Part shown: piece after piece, positions 25,501-35,402 of the stretch
Position numbering within the stretch: position 1 is the stretch's first letter
How the letters are laid out: each line of letters opens with the position of its first letter
Source of the DNA: Paraspadella gotoi
Lineage: Eukaryota > Chaetognatha
Direction of reading: 5' to 3'
Assembly (NCBI GenBank): GCA_051294375.1
Contig: JBJCIZ010000744.1
Coordinates: 1,230,262 to 1,294,261 of the forward strand
DNA length: 64,000 nucleotides
Notes under the pieces: model-generated
Databases searched by the model: none
Told to the model about the DNA's origin: nothing
Seen by the model: only the letters and a program-made list of their open reading frames with translations
Program-made: the position numbers and the translations under genes

Positions 25501-27074
25501 ATAAATCATTCAAGTTTTCAAATCTAAAAACCAAAACATCACTGTAAAAAAAAAAAACTGACCTTGGGCATGGAGCGGAACTCGTGACTCTCTTCGATGA
25601 CCCGGATGAGGGAGTCACGGATGAAACTGTCTGCGCGTGAAGAGAGACTCTCGTCGTAGTGAGAGTTGGCGAATCGACGGATGCCGAGACAATTCTCCAC
25701 CGAGAGGCGAGCGATCAGATATTGCCCACAAATGGAGACAGGGGTCTTCATCTGGGCAAGAATTTTTTTGTTTTCTTTATCTCACGAACATTTGTACAAA
25801 TTATTTCACAATGAAATGAGTAATAAAAGATAATAGAATTAAAAAAATAATAAAAGATAATTAAAATTATGTGAATGATTTGAAATTATTCAAAATTAAG
25901 TCGAAAAGGAGTAAAAAGCATGAACATGAAAATTTTTTATAATTCGCGAATGATTTGCGCCCTCTTCTAATTTTAACCTTTTTTAAAAATATTTTTATTT
26001 GTATATTTGAAAATATTAATTCTTGCGCACTTCTTTGTTTGTAAACACTCATTGCTAGATAATTTAACAAACTTAACAATTAGCAAAAAAAAATATTTAT
26101 GAGCATTTGTTAAATGCCGCAATATGCCCCCATCTGTAATACCCCCACCCTTTCTCACCTTCAAGACGAGCGCCGTCTTGTAAACAGCCTTGACCTTCTC
26201 GGCGTCGACCTCCAGCCTCGAGGTGTAGGCGTAGTTGAGCAGCGCCTCGAAGGCAGCGAGATCGAACTGCTCGTCCATCTTATAAAAGAAAGGGAGACTC
26301 TTCTGATCGGATTCTTGAGACTCGGAGAACAACTCGTAGAAGAAGCGACTCTGAGAGGCGAGGACGGCGCGGTGGACGTGGAGGTCCGCGTGGTCCACTT
26401 GGAGAATGACGTCGCAAAAATCCCGGTTGCGACGGAGGGTGTTCAAGCTGAAGGGTGTGGAAAAGGGTGGGGTGTTGAGGTTGAGAAACGCATGAGAATT
26501 ACTGGTTTCGGGCGAGTCAGATATAACGACAATGTCTTGTCGAAATATATTTGGAAATATGACAGGGGGGGGGGAAATATCGAACCTAATGTAATTTACT
26601 GCTTTATGCAAATGATGTTAAAGAACTCAATCGATTTAATAGGTTAACAAAGCTTCCGAAATAAGTAAATACTTCAGTATCGAAAATCAAGTCAATAAAT
26701 CTCCAAAGCCATACGTCTGTTTATATGTCTTTTATCATCTCTTTTCCAAAGCGTCTCACAGATTAAATGTAGCAGTTTTATATATGCGATTTTATTCGAA
26801 TACAACGAGGTTGATTCAGTACAATTCATTTGAATATTGTCGTGTTTGGATTACGTATTGAAAAAATTCTATGCTAGTACCGCTCATCAATAACAAATAT
26901 TAAATAAATAATTAATAAATAAGAAAGTGCAAACCTAGACAGCGCCGAGTCCTTGTGTTTGGGATCGAGAAAAAGAAGTTTGTCGTCGTCTCGATCGTCG
27001 ACGACTTTGATGTCCTCAACTCGATCCGCGTCCATGAGTTCGGATCCAACTCGCGCTCGACCGTTGATGGGCAT
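18773..27074 (-). CDS. IVNS1ABP: IVNS1ABP-like BTB-BACK-kelch protein
   Basis: Eleven exons: 26935-27074, 26159-26447, 25563-25751, 24714-25095, 23670-23875, 23028-23306, 22324-22496, 21070-21169, 20581-20873, 19442-19593, 18773-19209, summing to 880 codons with no frame break. BTB: CDVILQVDHADLHVHRAVLA and ALLNYAYTSRLEVD. BACK: CGQYLIARLSVENCLGIRRF. A long linker follows with the IVNS1ABP-specific EWKVIALTKPSETSILGIF, then six kelch repeats (NKLIVCGGYGRGECLDSVEQ, VYVVGGSDGSSELHSVEVYD, SIYVVGGSDSWNCLNSFEVY, FFVVGGSDGTRSVGSTEIFD, LFALGGFDGKNFLKSVEV). The family acts as Cullin-3 adaptor and actin-associated scaffold. At 879 aa it is longer than the roughly 640-aa human protein; part of the extra length is a decapeptide tandem repeat inside the last kelch repeat. 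The linker donor at 23668-23669 is the weak GTCCGT. Confidence 0.92.
18974..19125 (-). repeat. Coding 30-bp minisatellite in the last kelch repeat
   Basis: Five in-frame units of the type GPKEACGAEG (variants GPKEVRGAEG, GPKGACGAEG, GTKEVCGAET, GAKEACGAEA). They are inserted between the first part of the sixth kelch blade (PQLNVPRANLRIVKLEIEL) and its LFALGGFDGKNF strand. Confidence 0.95.
19290..19365 (-). repeat. Repeat family A, internally deleted fragment
   Basis: Reverse-oriented pieces of the family (AAGTTATCTTGTCCCCGACT fused to GGCTTCCCTACCAATGAAGT) in an IVNS1ABP intron. The middle of the element is missing. Confidence 0.6.
20501..20579. repeat. (CT)n tract abutting a splice donor
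   Basis: The CT run on the plus strand is GA in the transcript and begins directly at the donor (CAG/GTGAGAGAGA) of the IVNS1ABP exon ending at 20581. Confidence 0.97.
23330..23546 (-). repeat. Repeat family A, reverse copy
   Basis: Starts with GAAATTGGTACAACCAATAT and ends with GACCACTCCCTTAAG, the reverse complement of the family's left end. Its middle section is shortened. Located in an IVNS1ABP intron. Confidence 0.85.
23980..24020 (-). ncRNA. Degenerate hammerhead-like core
   Basis: Minus strand: CTGATGA (24010-24016), a perfect stem-II hairpin GGCTC...GAGCC, then GAACC where GAAAC is required (23987-23991). The change in the conserved GAAA suggests this copy is inactive. Confidence 0.35.
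24355..24420 (+). ncRNA. Hammerhead-ribozyme-like motif
   Basis: Plus strand: CTGATGA (24365-24371), hairpin GGCTCAAA...TTTGATCC with one mismatch as stem II, GAAAC (24390-24394), a six-base loop, and GTA (24401-24403) as a possible NUH cleavage triplet with a 2-bp stem III (AC/GU). Stem I pairing is weak. Such minimal type I hammerheads are known from Penelope-like element terminal repeats. Activity is inference only. Confidence 0.4.
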
Positions 27075-27475
27075 CGTCTCGTTCTCTGTCGGAGATGCTG
27101 TCTCCGTCTCTAGATGATCGCGAATCGAAGGAAGCGGAAAATGTTCGGGGAGGCAGAGAGAGGGAGAGAGAGAGAAAGAAAATCAGTTGAAGATCGCGCG
27201 TAGCAACGTCGCGGCAGAGTACGCGATTAAAAAAAATATTAGGCAATTGTGTATTTTTTTAAATTTTTTTTTAAAGCGAAGTGAGTCTTCCTTGCGTTAC
27301 GGAGTTCATAACAAGTATATATCACATTTGCGAAGGAACTACAGTTAAAAAAAATTTAAAAAATTAAAAAAATATTGACGGAGTATTAAAAAAAAGATTT
27401 CACAAAAAAAGTGACCTTCATCGCGAGTTTCCTTTCGACGAAACAAGTTCAGGCCTGCGTCTTGTTAAAAACATT

Positions 27476-27630
27476 AACTCTCACTCCCTTTCTCACTCTC
27501 TTTCTCACTCACTTTCTCACTCTCTTTCTCACTCACTTTCTCACTCACTTCTCACTCACTTTCTCACTCTCTCCTCACTCTCTTTCTCACTCTCTTTCTC
27601 ACTCTCTTCTCACTCTCTTTCTCACTCTGC
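27476..27630. repeat. CTCACTTT/CTCACTCT tandem repeat
   Basis: About 155 bp of 8- to 10-base units of TTTCTCACTC type, upstream of the IVNS1ABP-like start. Confidence 0.95.
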
Positions 27631-29266
27631 GGAGTCAAAACGCGACGCGACATCAAAAAAAAAATATTGAATTGAAAACACTTAATCCTTTTCCCCCTCC
27701 CCCCTTTTTGACTTTATCAGATCCTCCCCTCCCCCCCATGTCGCTTACTTGAAAATGTCGAGAGAAGGCTCGAGCGCTTGTCGAAGGAATACAGGCGAAT
27801 CTTTCTCGACTTTTCTTTTTATTTCCTTTTTATTTTTGGTTCAGCGCAAAAAAAATAAGAGAAGGAAAAGATCGATTTTTTTTTGTTGTTTTCCTTTTCG
27901 TCGGATCGAAAAATCGAATAGAGAAGAAAAGAGAAGAGAAAAATAGAGAAGAAAAGAGAAGAGAAACGTCGATTGGCTTTTTTTTTCTTACGTAACGGGT
28001 GACACTAGTTGTTGTTGTTTTTGTTGTTGTCCCGCGGATCGAAGTCAGAGTTTGAAAGAGAAAAGTTCGATGACGACGACGACGACCCCAAATTCCATCT
28101 CTCGCACGAAATACACTGTGTGGGGAGAACAAGAATACTGTGGTCAAAAAGATGCACAGTAAAGGGAAATTTAACATATTACGTTTAGTTTTTTTTTTAA
28201 AAAGCGACAGGCAATAAAATTGATTAATGAATAGGTAAAATTGGTCAATTATACAAATTTACCATATCTTAATTTTATTTTTTTTAACTAATATTGTACT
28301 AATACTTCACCAAAAACTAATACACAATGAACTTTAGTTTTATTTAACACGTTTATAAATAATTAAATATTTGATATTAAGCTTTATTACAAAACACTAA
28401 TAATTTGATAATTTAAAATTGCAAGTCGCTATTTTAATTAATAAAATTAAATTACCGCGGAATGTTCTTGAAGCGAAGCTTGATTACAAAAATAATCCAG
28501 ATATCCAAGAGTGTAATTCTTTCGAAATATTTGTAGATATTAATTCTTCAATACAGTAAAAGTCACTTTTATATAATGACAATAATGAACTGAGAATGCT
28601 ACGTCTAGTTAAAATGGCCATTAACCAAAAAAATTACTTAACAATTAAAAACTATTTCAGTTTTAATTTTTGGAATTGCACGAACCAATTACATGTCAGC
28701 ATCGATACACGCTATCTACAAAATTAGGTTAAGCCAACAATAATCTAAATATTTTAGGGACGCATGCGAATATATTAAAGGTGAATTAGCCGAAGGTTTT
28801 TTTCTGACGAATTGCCGATCATGGATATTGGCTCTTGGACTCAAAAGACGACATCCTTTATTTTTCCTCAAGTATTTTAAATAAAAACTTAGTTAAAAAA
28901 ATAAATAATTGTAGCTGAATGTTATTAAAATCATAAAACGTTTCATTCATTTATTTTTAACTAAAAATAATAATAATAATACATTTTTATCTATATTATT
29001 TGTAAAACTCAAAAAGTGACTCTTACTTAATTGTGAAGTGATTTATAGACGCATTAAGGACGGATGATGATCAAATTTTGGTTCCAATGATATTTATTCA
29101 CAGAAAAGATAATCAATTCAGAATTCCAGACAATGAGCTCAGGTCTTTCGTGGGACAAAAGCGTGTATTTTTTTGGTTGGTCAAATTTGTCAAATTATTT
29201 TTTCAATTCGATTTATTACTTTTACTATAAGATTTTTTTTTAGACGCTTAAAATTTAAGATTAAGA

Positions 29267-29356
29267 ACGCAAATTAAACCACGTGGTCTCATAACTAATA
29301 AATAATTGAATAATTAAAACGCAAATTAAACCACGTGGTCTCATAACTAATAAATA
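29267..29356. repeat. 36-bp direct repeat pair
   Basis: The segment starting ACGCAAATTAAACCACGTGG and ending CTAATAAAT occurs at 29267-29303 and 29319-29356. It includes the palindrome CCACGTGG. Confidence 0.85.
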
Positions 29357-29845
29357 TTTTTTTTTACAAAAAATACACTTCGTCCCTGTCGTCGACGGTA
29401 GCGATTTCGCCGGTTATCACTACAAATTATATCCAGTTGTTTTTTTTTTCCCAAAAAAATTAAAATTGATAAATGGATGAGAAGGAAAAAAAACTCGTTT
29501 CCTTTTTTCTTCCTTCTTTTTCGCCTCAAAACGATGAGCGGATTTGATTTCACACCCACTTTTTAAATTTTTTTTGAATGAAAACTCAATTTTTTAAATC
29601 TCAGGCACTTAAATATTTTCTTTTTTTGGGATCTTGCGTCGATTCCGATCCCAATAACCCATAGATTTTAAAGTTTGTATATAATTAAATTAATTAAAAC
29701 GAACGTTAAATATAGTCAGAGTTTTGACTTTCGACGCAGAGTCTGACCCGATCTCCCAGCGAGAGAGGGAGAGCGAGAGGGTGAGAGAGAGGGAGAGCGA
29801 GAGCGAGTGGGGACGACGCCGATGCCATTTTTTATTTCGATTCGA

Positions 29846-30112
29846 AGATTTAGATTTGGAGAGGGCCAACGGAGAGATTTAGATTTGAAGAGGGAGAACG
29901 GAGAGATTTAGATTTGATAGGGGGAAAGGAGAGATTTAGATTTTATAGGGGGAAAGGAGAGATTTAGATTTGGAGAGGGCGAACGGAGTGATTTAGATTT
30001 GGAGTGGGCGAACGGAGAGATTTAGATTAGAAGAGGCGAACGGAGAGATTTAGATTTGAAGAGGGCGAACGGAGAGATTTAGATTTGGAGTGGGCGAACG
30101 GAGAGATTTGAG
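29846..30112. repeat. ~29-bp minisatellite
   Basis: About nine units of the type GATTTAGATTTGGAGAGGGC + GAACGGAGA, with single-base variation. Confidence 0.95.
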
Positions 30113-30216
30113 ACAGAAAAGGTTGCAAGAGATTTGTCTACTTTGAAATTTTCTCAGAGTTCCGTGATGGTTAAGCGAAGATTCGTGATTAAGCGCCTCA
30201 ATTATTTTTCTAACCT

Positions 30217-30339
30217 GCGGCCGCGAAAAAAAAACATCAAAAAACAAACTCGGGCGCAGATTTAGGAGAGANNNNNNNNNNAACCTGCAGCCGCGAAAAA
30301 AAACAAAAAAACAAACTCGGGGGCAGATTTAGGAGAGAG
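30217..30339. repeat. Near-identical sequence on both sides of a 10-N gap
   Basis: AACCTGCGGCCGCGAAAAAA...GCAGATTTAGGAGAGA at 30217-30271 recurs at 30282-30339 with minor differences. The gap (30272-30281) lies exactly between them, which suggests one locus assembled twice. Confidence 0.85.
30272..30281. other. Assembly gap (10 N)
   Basis: Run of ten N between two near-identical ends. Confidence 0.99.
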
Positions 30340-30499
30340 AAATTGATGGTTGGCCAAAGTGGCCAAAAGCCAACAACTATCCCTTTGGCCTGTAAGATGG
30401 GGTAAAATGGGCATTAAAAAATAAAACAAAACAAAAAACAGATCTTTTTAAAACAATTCATTAGTAGAAGAAGTTTGAATTTGTTTACAACAACGATTT

Positions 30500-30562
30500 T
30501 ATTGGTACATAGGGACGTACATGTTTCGGCTTTAAATTACAAGCCTTCTTCAGCGCCATAGA
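30500..30562 (-). ncRNA. Hammerhead-ribozyme-like motif (best candidate)
   Basis: Minus strand: CTGAAGA (30547-30553), stem-II hairpin GGCTT...AAGCC, GAAAC (30523-30527), six-base loop, and GTC (30514-30516), a standard cleavage triplet. Bases after the triplet (CCTATG) can pair with CTATGG before CTGAAGA if one C is bulged, giving a short stem I. All core positions are present. It lies near a gap and a (GA)n tract. Confidence 0.5.
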
Positions 30563-30604
30563 AAATTGTTTGTGAATTTTACAAATTATTTGTGCAAAGG
30601 TAAA

Positions 30605-30606
<2 letters not shown>

Positions 30607-30661
<55 letters not shown>
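30607..30661. repeat. (GA)n microsatellite
   Basis: Pure GA run. Confidence 0.98.
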
Positions 30662-30664
<3 letters not shown>

Positions 30665-32051
30665 ATTCATTTAAAAATATCTCGCAGGTCATGGATATTG
30701 GCGAATAAAAAGAACCATTGCAACTAAAAAGCTTTTTTTCCTATGTTTCGCCCGCGCGACAGAAATTAATGATTCGACCCTCGACTTTTGCTGACGTAAA
30801 GATTAGATGGATGATTGATAAGAACTTTACCAATTAGTTTACAGAGAGTTCCGTAAAATTACTTTATAACCACTTAATTTAAAATTTTGTTATCGCAAAA
30901 TACAAAATATTGTGGCAATTATTCGAGTTGCCACAATATATTCGTTGTTAATTTTCACGAAAACTGGCGAAGGTCGAACGAACGAAAAAAAACAAAAAAA
31001 AACAAAAAAACTAAATGTTCAAAATAATTAACACAGTACCTTTAATGGAAATTATTAAAAATTGATTTTTTTAAAATTTTAAACACACTTTCCTTGGCGA
31101 AAAACTAAACGACGTAAAAAATAAATCGAAATCCGCGCAATAAAAAAATGGACGACGAAAATAAAAAGAGAAAAAAATAGTGAAGAGATCAAAGTTTCCT
31201 CGATTTTCCGACAAATACCTAAAAATAACTTTTCATTCTAAAATCACACACAAACTTAAATCTTATCTTTAAATTTTATATTAGATCAGACTTGAAATCG
31301 AATCGGGTCACTGTCAGTTTAGCGCTTCATAGCTGCTCGCCCTCTATTAATATGAATATAACCTTTTTAAACATCAACCTTTCTTTATTCTCGATCTTCA
31401 AATCTATCAGGGCCTTTTCTTCATCATTTTCCGACTAAAACCTTCATCTTACATCTCTATCAGATAAATCTCAGTTCCCTATCATTTAAACTCTCCCCCG
31501 CCAACTACAACCGATCAATTTCCATTCTACCGATCGACCCCTTGCCCCTTTCCCCCTCCCAGCCCTATTGCCCCACTCTTGACTCTGGATCGAATCCGTC
31601 CCAATTAAATCAAAAGACTAATTCGATCCTTCTGCTCAATTTTTTTTCCTCGATCCCTCGCGATTCTTTTTCGCGATTCGAAATTCTTCTTACAAGTGGT
31701 TGATGTTTTATATCGCGAACGTCAATCCCATTTATTGCTCAAAATGCTAAAACCTTTCCCCTTGCTTTTTTCGTTACCTTTGCTGCAAATCAATTGATAA
31801 GAATTTTTAACCAATTTTTTGGTTTTCATGGTGGAAAGATTTCGAGCATCAGTGAACCAGCGGGTAGTAAAATCGCCGCCTTTAAGCTGCCGAAAATGTT
31901 TCGTATACATTGGACGAGTCATCTTCGTGTCCGAGCCTTTTCGAAAGTGGCCACGTCTTCTCTGAAAGACGGAGATAATTCGTGTCGAAGTAACGAAACA
32001 TTCTAACCTCATTTCCGTTAAAGTCGAAAGATTTCTTGAAAAACTCGAGTT

Positions 32052-32280
32052 CTATGGCAACAGCCGGGTTGTCTGTGATGCCCATTGGGGCATCTCACTG
32101 TTGGCTTTGGGGGCTTCCGACCCTCAGTGACGCCTCCAGTCACTGGCGCGGTTACCCGAGGACGGGTCTCGCTTTGCCAACGCAGAGGGAAGTCGTTAGG
32201 AATGTGGATAGAACGCAACGCCTAGAATGGGATTGGCTGAACGATGGTGGACGTGAGGCGGTGTGAATATACTACCACAG
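32052..32280 (-). repeat. Dispersed repeat family B (hairpin-rich), reverse copy
   Basis: About 230 bp. Family landmarks are a terminal hairpin GGCGGTATATTCACACCGCC (here reversed), GTCGTTCAGCCAATCCCATT, CGACTTCCCTCTGCGTTGGC, and an internal hairpin GATGCCC...GGGCATC. No ORF. Confidence 0.85.
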
Positions 32281-32584
32281 TTCCTTCGAAGCTAAATCCA
32301 ATCCTTCGCCCAGAATCAATTCATCCACGTTGGAATCGTTCAATTTCAACGGAGTCCAACATCGAACAGTTGTTGTTGTTGTTGTTGTTGACATAATTCA
32401 AAAATTAAAGGCGGGGCGCTGTTTCGTTTTTAGTCTGGATCTGCTTTATCAGCAGATCCGACTCTATAACTCACTTTTTATAACTCACTTTTTCGTCCGT
32501 CGGTCCGCCCCCTCAATATTGTCGGGCACACACTTATATCATGTCAGAACATCGGAATTATGATATAATTATGCAAAAAAAATG

Positions 32585-32660
32585 ATGTCCGTCCGTCCGT
32601 TGTCGTCTCGTCCGTCCGTCCGTCCGTCCGTCCGTCGTCCGTCCGTCCGTCCGTCCGTCT
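32585..32660. repeat. (GTCC)n microsatellite
   Basis: GTCCGTCCGTCC repeats with interruptions. Confidence 0.95.
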
Positions 32661-32675
32661 CCCACCTTAGCAAAA

Positions 32676-33545
32676 AACACCAATTACTCGTGATTGGATG
32701 GATGATTTAAATGAAATTTGTGTGTGGATAGGTAAGTGTGTGATTGAGCTGGATATTAAGTTTCGATGGAATCGTCCGAGTGGAAATGAGTTTAAATGGA
32801 AAAAACAAAAAAAATATATTCACTATTTGAACACCAATTGCTCATGAGTGGATGGCTGAATTTGACCTGGAATTTTGTATGTGGGTAGGAAAGTTGTGTG
32901 ATTGAACAGGAAATCAAGTTTCGATGGAATAGTTTGAGTGGAAATGAGTTTAAATGGAAAAAAACAAAAAAACCTGTTTTACTAATTGATTATGCTTCTT
33001 TTCCCTTTATATTAAATGTATAACTGCAGGATGTATTAATAATCAAATAATTAATCAGTTAATTAATCAATTAGTAAATAAATTAATCAATTAATTAATT
33101 AATTAATCAATCAATCCGTCCATCCGTCCCATCTTAGCAAAAAGCTCCAATAACTCGTGATTGGCTGGTTGGATTGGAATTAAATTTTGTGTGTGGGTAG
33201 GAAAGTGTGTGATAAAAGCTGGATATAAAATTTCGCATGGAATCGTGTGAGTGGAAATTAGTTTAAATGGAAAAAAATATAAGTCGAATTTACTAAAATC
33301 TTTTTACTTATTTTAACCAATAAATACTCCAATTAATCATAATTGGATGGATAGATTGAGTTGAAATTTTGTGTGTGGTAGGAAAACGTATGACGAAGCT
33401 TGATATAAAGTTTCAGTGGAAACGTACCAGTGGAAATGAGTTTTAAATGAAAAAAATATGAGTCACATTTACTTGAATCTTTTTATTTATTTTAACCCAT
33501 GATAGATTGAGATGAAATTTTGTGAGCCGGTAGGAAAGTGAGTGA
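32676..33545. repeat. Degenerate 130-160-bp tandem repeat, about five units
   Basis: Recurring order: AGCAAAAA.C.CCAATTACTC, GTGATTGGATGG, GAAATTTTGTGTGTGGGTAG, GAAAGTGTGTGA, then AGTTTCGATGGAATCGT and GTGGAAATGAGTTTAAATGG. Units begin near 32676, 32826, 33135, 33320 and 33490. An AATTAATTAATC-rich spacer at 33030-33110 interrupts. Confidence 0.85.
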
Positions 33546-33839
33546 AGAAGCAAGTTGGAAAAATTATGAAAAGTTGAAAAAAATGATGCAAGTTAAAAAA
33601 ATCTTTAAAAGATAAGGATCGTCGCTATTGCATAAAAAAGAGAGAGAGAGAGAGAGGAGAAAGAGAGAGTGAGAGAGAGAGAAAGAGAGAGAGTGAGAGA
33701 GAGAGAGAGAGAAGGAGACATAAAATAAAAAAAATCTTAAAAGACTCAAGATCGAGCCACGAGCCCACTATCATAAGAAATTAATTTGAAAAAAACCGGG
33801 AAAAAAACGAATGAATCATGCGATAACGAATTGTTGATG

Positions 33840-34045
33840 TACTAGTAATTGATTGAGGTAATACTAATTATTGATGTAATAGTAATTTATTGATGTAATA
33901 GGAATTGATTATTGATTCGATGATAATCAAATTATTGATGCGATGATAGTCATTCACTGCTGTGATGATAGTCATTCAGTGATTGCGATGATTGTCATTC
34001 ATTGATGCGATGATTGTCATTCATTGATGCGATGATAGTCAATAA
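33840..34045. repeat. ~24-bp tandem repeat
   Basis: Units of ATTGATGCGATGATAGTCATTC type, more degenerate at the left end. Confidence 0.9.
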
Positions 34046-34069
34046 AAAAACAAATGCGTGTATGAGTGA

Positions 34070-34070
34070 A

Positions 34071-34106
<36 letters not shown>

Positions 34107-34126
34107 AAGACGAGAGAGGAGAAAGA

Positions 34127-34171
<45 letters not shown>

Positions 34172-34180
34172 AAGAGAATA
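34070..34180. repeat. (GA)n-rich tract
   Basis: Imperfect GA repeat; similar tracts lie at 33640-33715, 34355-34445 and 34615-34645. Confidence 0.95.
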
Positions 34181-34608
34181 AATCCACGAAAATTTCGGAT
34201 GAAAATATGAGGATTTTGTATTGAAAAAAAGCGCGGAATAAATGGCAATAATAAAAAGTTTTTAGAAGGGAAAAAAATAATCAGAATTTTTCAAAAAACA
34301 AACGATCACGCAAAAGATCGACAGATAGGGACAGACACACACAGAGAGACAGAAGAGAGAGAGAGAGAGACAGGCCGCTGCAGAGAAAAAGAGAAAGAGA
34401 AAGAGCGATATATAATAATTGAAAGAGAGAGAGAGAGAGAGAGAAGCTCTCACAGCCCCTTTATCGTTAAAGAATCAGCAGTACTTATGGCGCCGCACGT
34501 AGCGTGAGCTATTCTCTCACCCAAAGGACCCGGGTTCGCGCCCTGTTCGCGGCATCGTTTTTACATTAGTGAACCCACATATATATCTAAAAAAATTTTT
34601 TATAAAAA

Positions 34609-34647
<39 letters not shown>

Positions 34648-35274
34648 AAAGAAGCTGGACAGACGCTGCAGAGCCGGAACTCGTTTTTAAGAGAAGCAGT
34701 GACGGAGAAAAAGGAGAGAGAGCAGAGAGCGACATATAATTAAAACGTTTTTGTTTTGTAAATAAAACATAAAACAAATACCAATATTGATATGAAACAT
34801 GAGAATTTTAAAGATCTTGATGATTAGAAGCCATATATGGAAAATTTAACTCCCTATGATATCACACTTCAGAAGCCATGATTGCAAAAAAGCGAGACCG
34901 AAAGCTAAACCGAAAAAAAATCTAGACAGGACGGGCTTTGCCCGCCTGGCTCTGATAATAGAGGATATTTGTTTGTTTTGATAAAATGTAAACAAAACAT
35001 TTAATAACTGTCCTGACTCAATTTTAAGGACATCGATGATGACAAGCTGAATATAAATTATAATTAATCTATTAATTAATTAATTAATTAATCTATTAAT
35101 TAATTAATTAATCAATTAATTAATTAATTATCGTAGCAGATCCGACATTGTTTGCTCAAACTTGTTAAAATGCTGATAACAAATATTGATAAAAAATTTG
35201 GAAAACGGAAATACACGAAAAACGACGGTTTTTTTTTTAAATCCATTCAAACATTGAACAGTAAAAAGATTCAC

Positions 35275-35289
35275 AGAGAGAGAGAGAGA

Positions 35290-35334
<45 letters not shown>

Positions 35335-35360
35335 GAGAGAGAGAGAGAGAGAGAGCGCTG
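35275..35360. repeat. (GA)n tract just downstream of MSH3
   Basis: CT-rich in transcript sense, starting about 45 bases after the MSH3 stop. Confidence 0.95.
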
Positions 35361-35402
35361 CTTGAGAACAACATCAACCAACCCGAGCGTCTAGAAATGA
35401 TC

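Larger units (their letters stand above)
27075..35402. other. 8.3-kb gene-free, repeat-rich interval
   Basis: I see no convincing gene between the IVNS1ABP start and the MSH3 stop. Contents: CT-rich repeats at 27480-27630; polypurine at 27900-27965; AT-rich sequence 28180-29700 with a 36-bp direct repeat (29267 and 29320); a ~29-bp minisatellite at 29846-30110; a 10-N gap; a hammerhead-like motif at 30.5 kb; (GA)n at 30607-30661; a family B repeat at 32.05 kb; (GTCC)n at 32585-32660; 130-160-bp tandem repeats at 32676-33545; a ~24-bp repeat at 33840-34045; and further GA tracts. Overlapping ORFs at 31722-32012 on both strands have no recognisable domain. Confidence 0.65.

Noticed and set aside
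29846-30112. CRISPR-like repeat array
   Set aside because: Units are contiguous tandem copies without unique spacers, and the genome is eukaryotic.
31722-32012. Overlapping ORFs on both strands
   Set aside because: No recognisable domain, no splice context, next to a repeat; they probably arise by chance.
32585-32660. Telomere-like repeat
   Set aside because: (GTCC)n is a simple microsatellite and does not match known animal telomere units such as TTAGGG.
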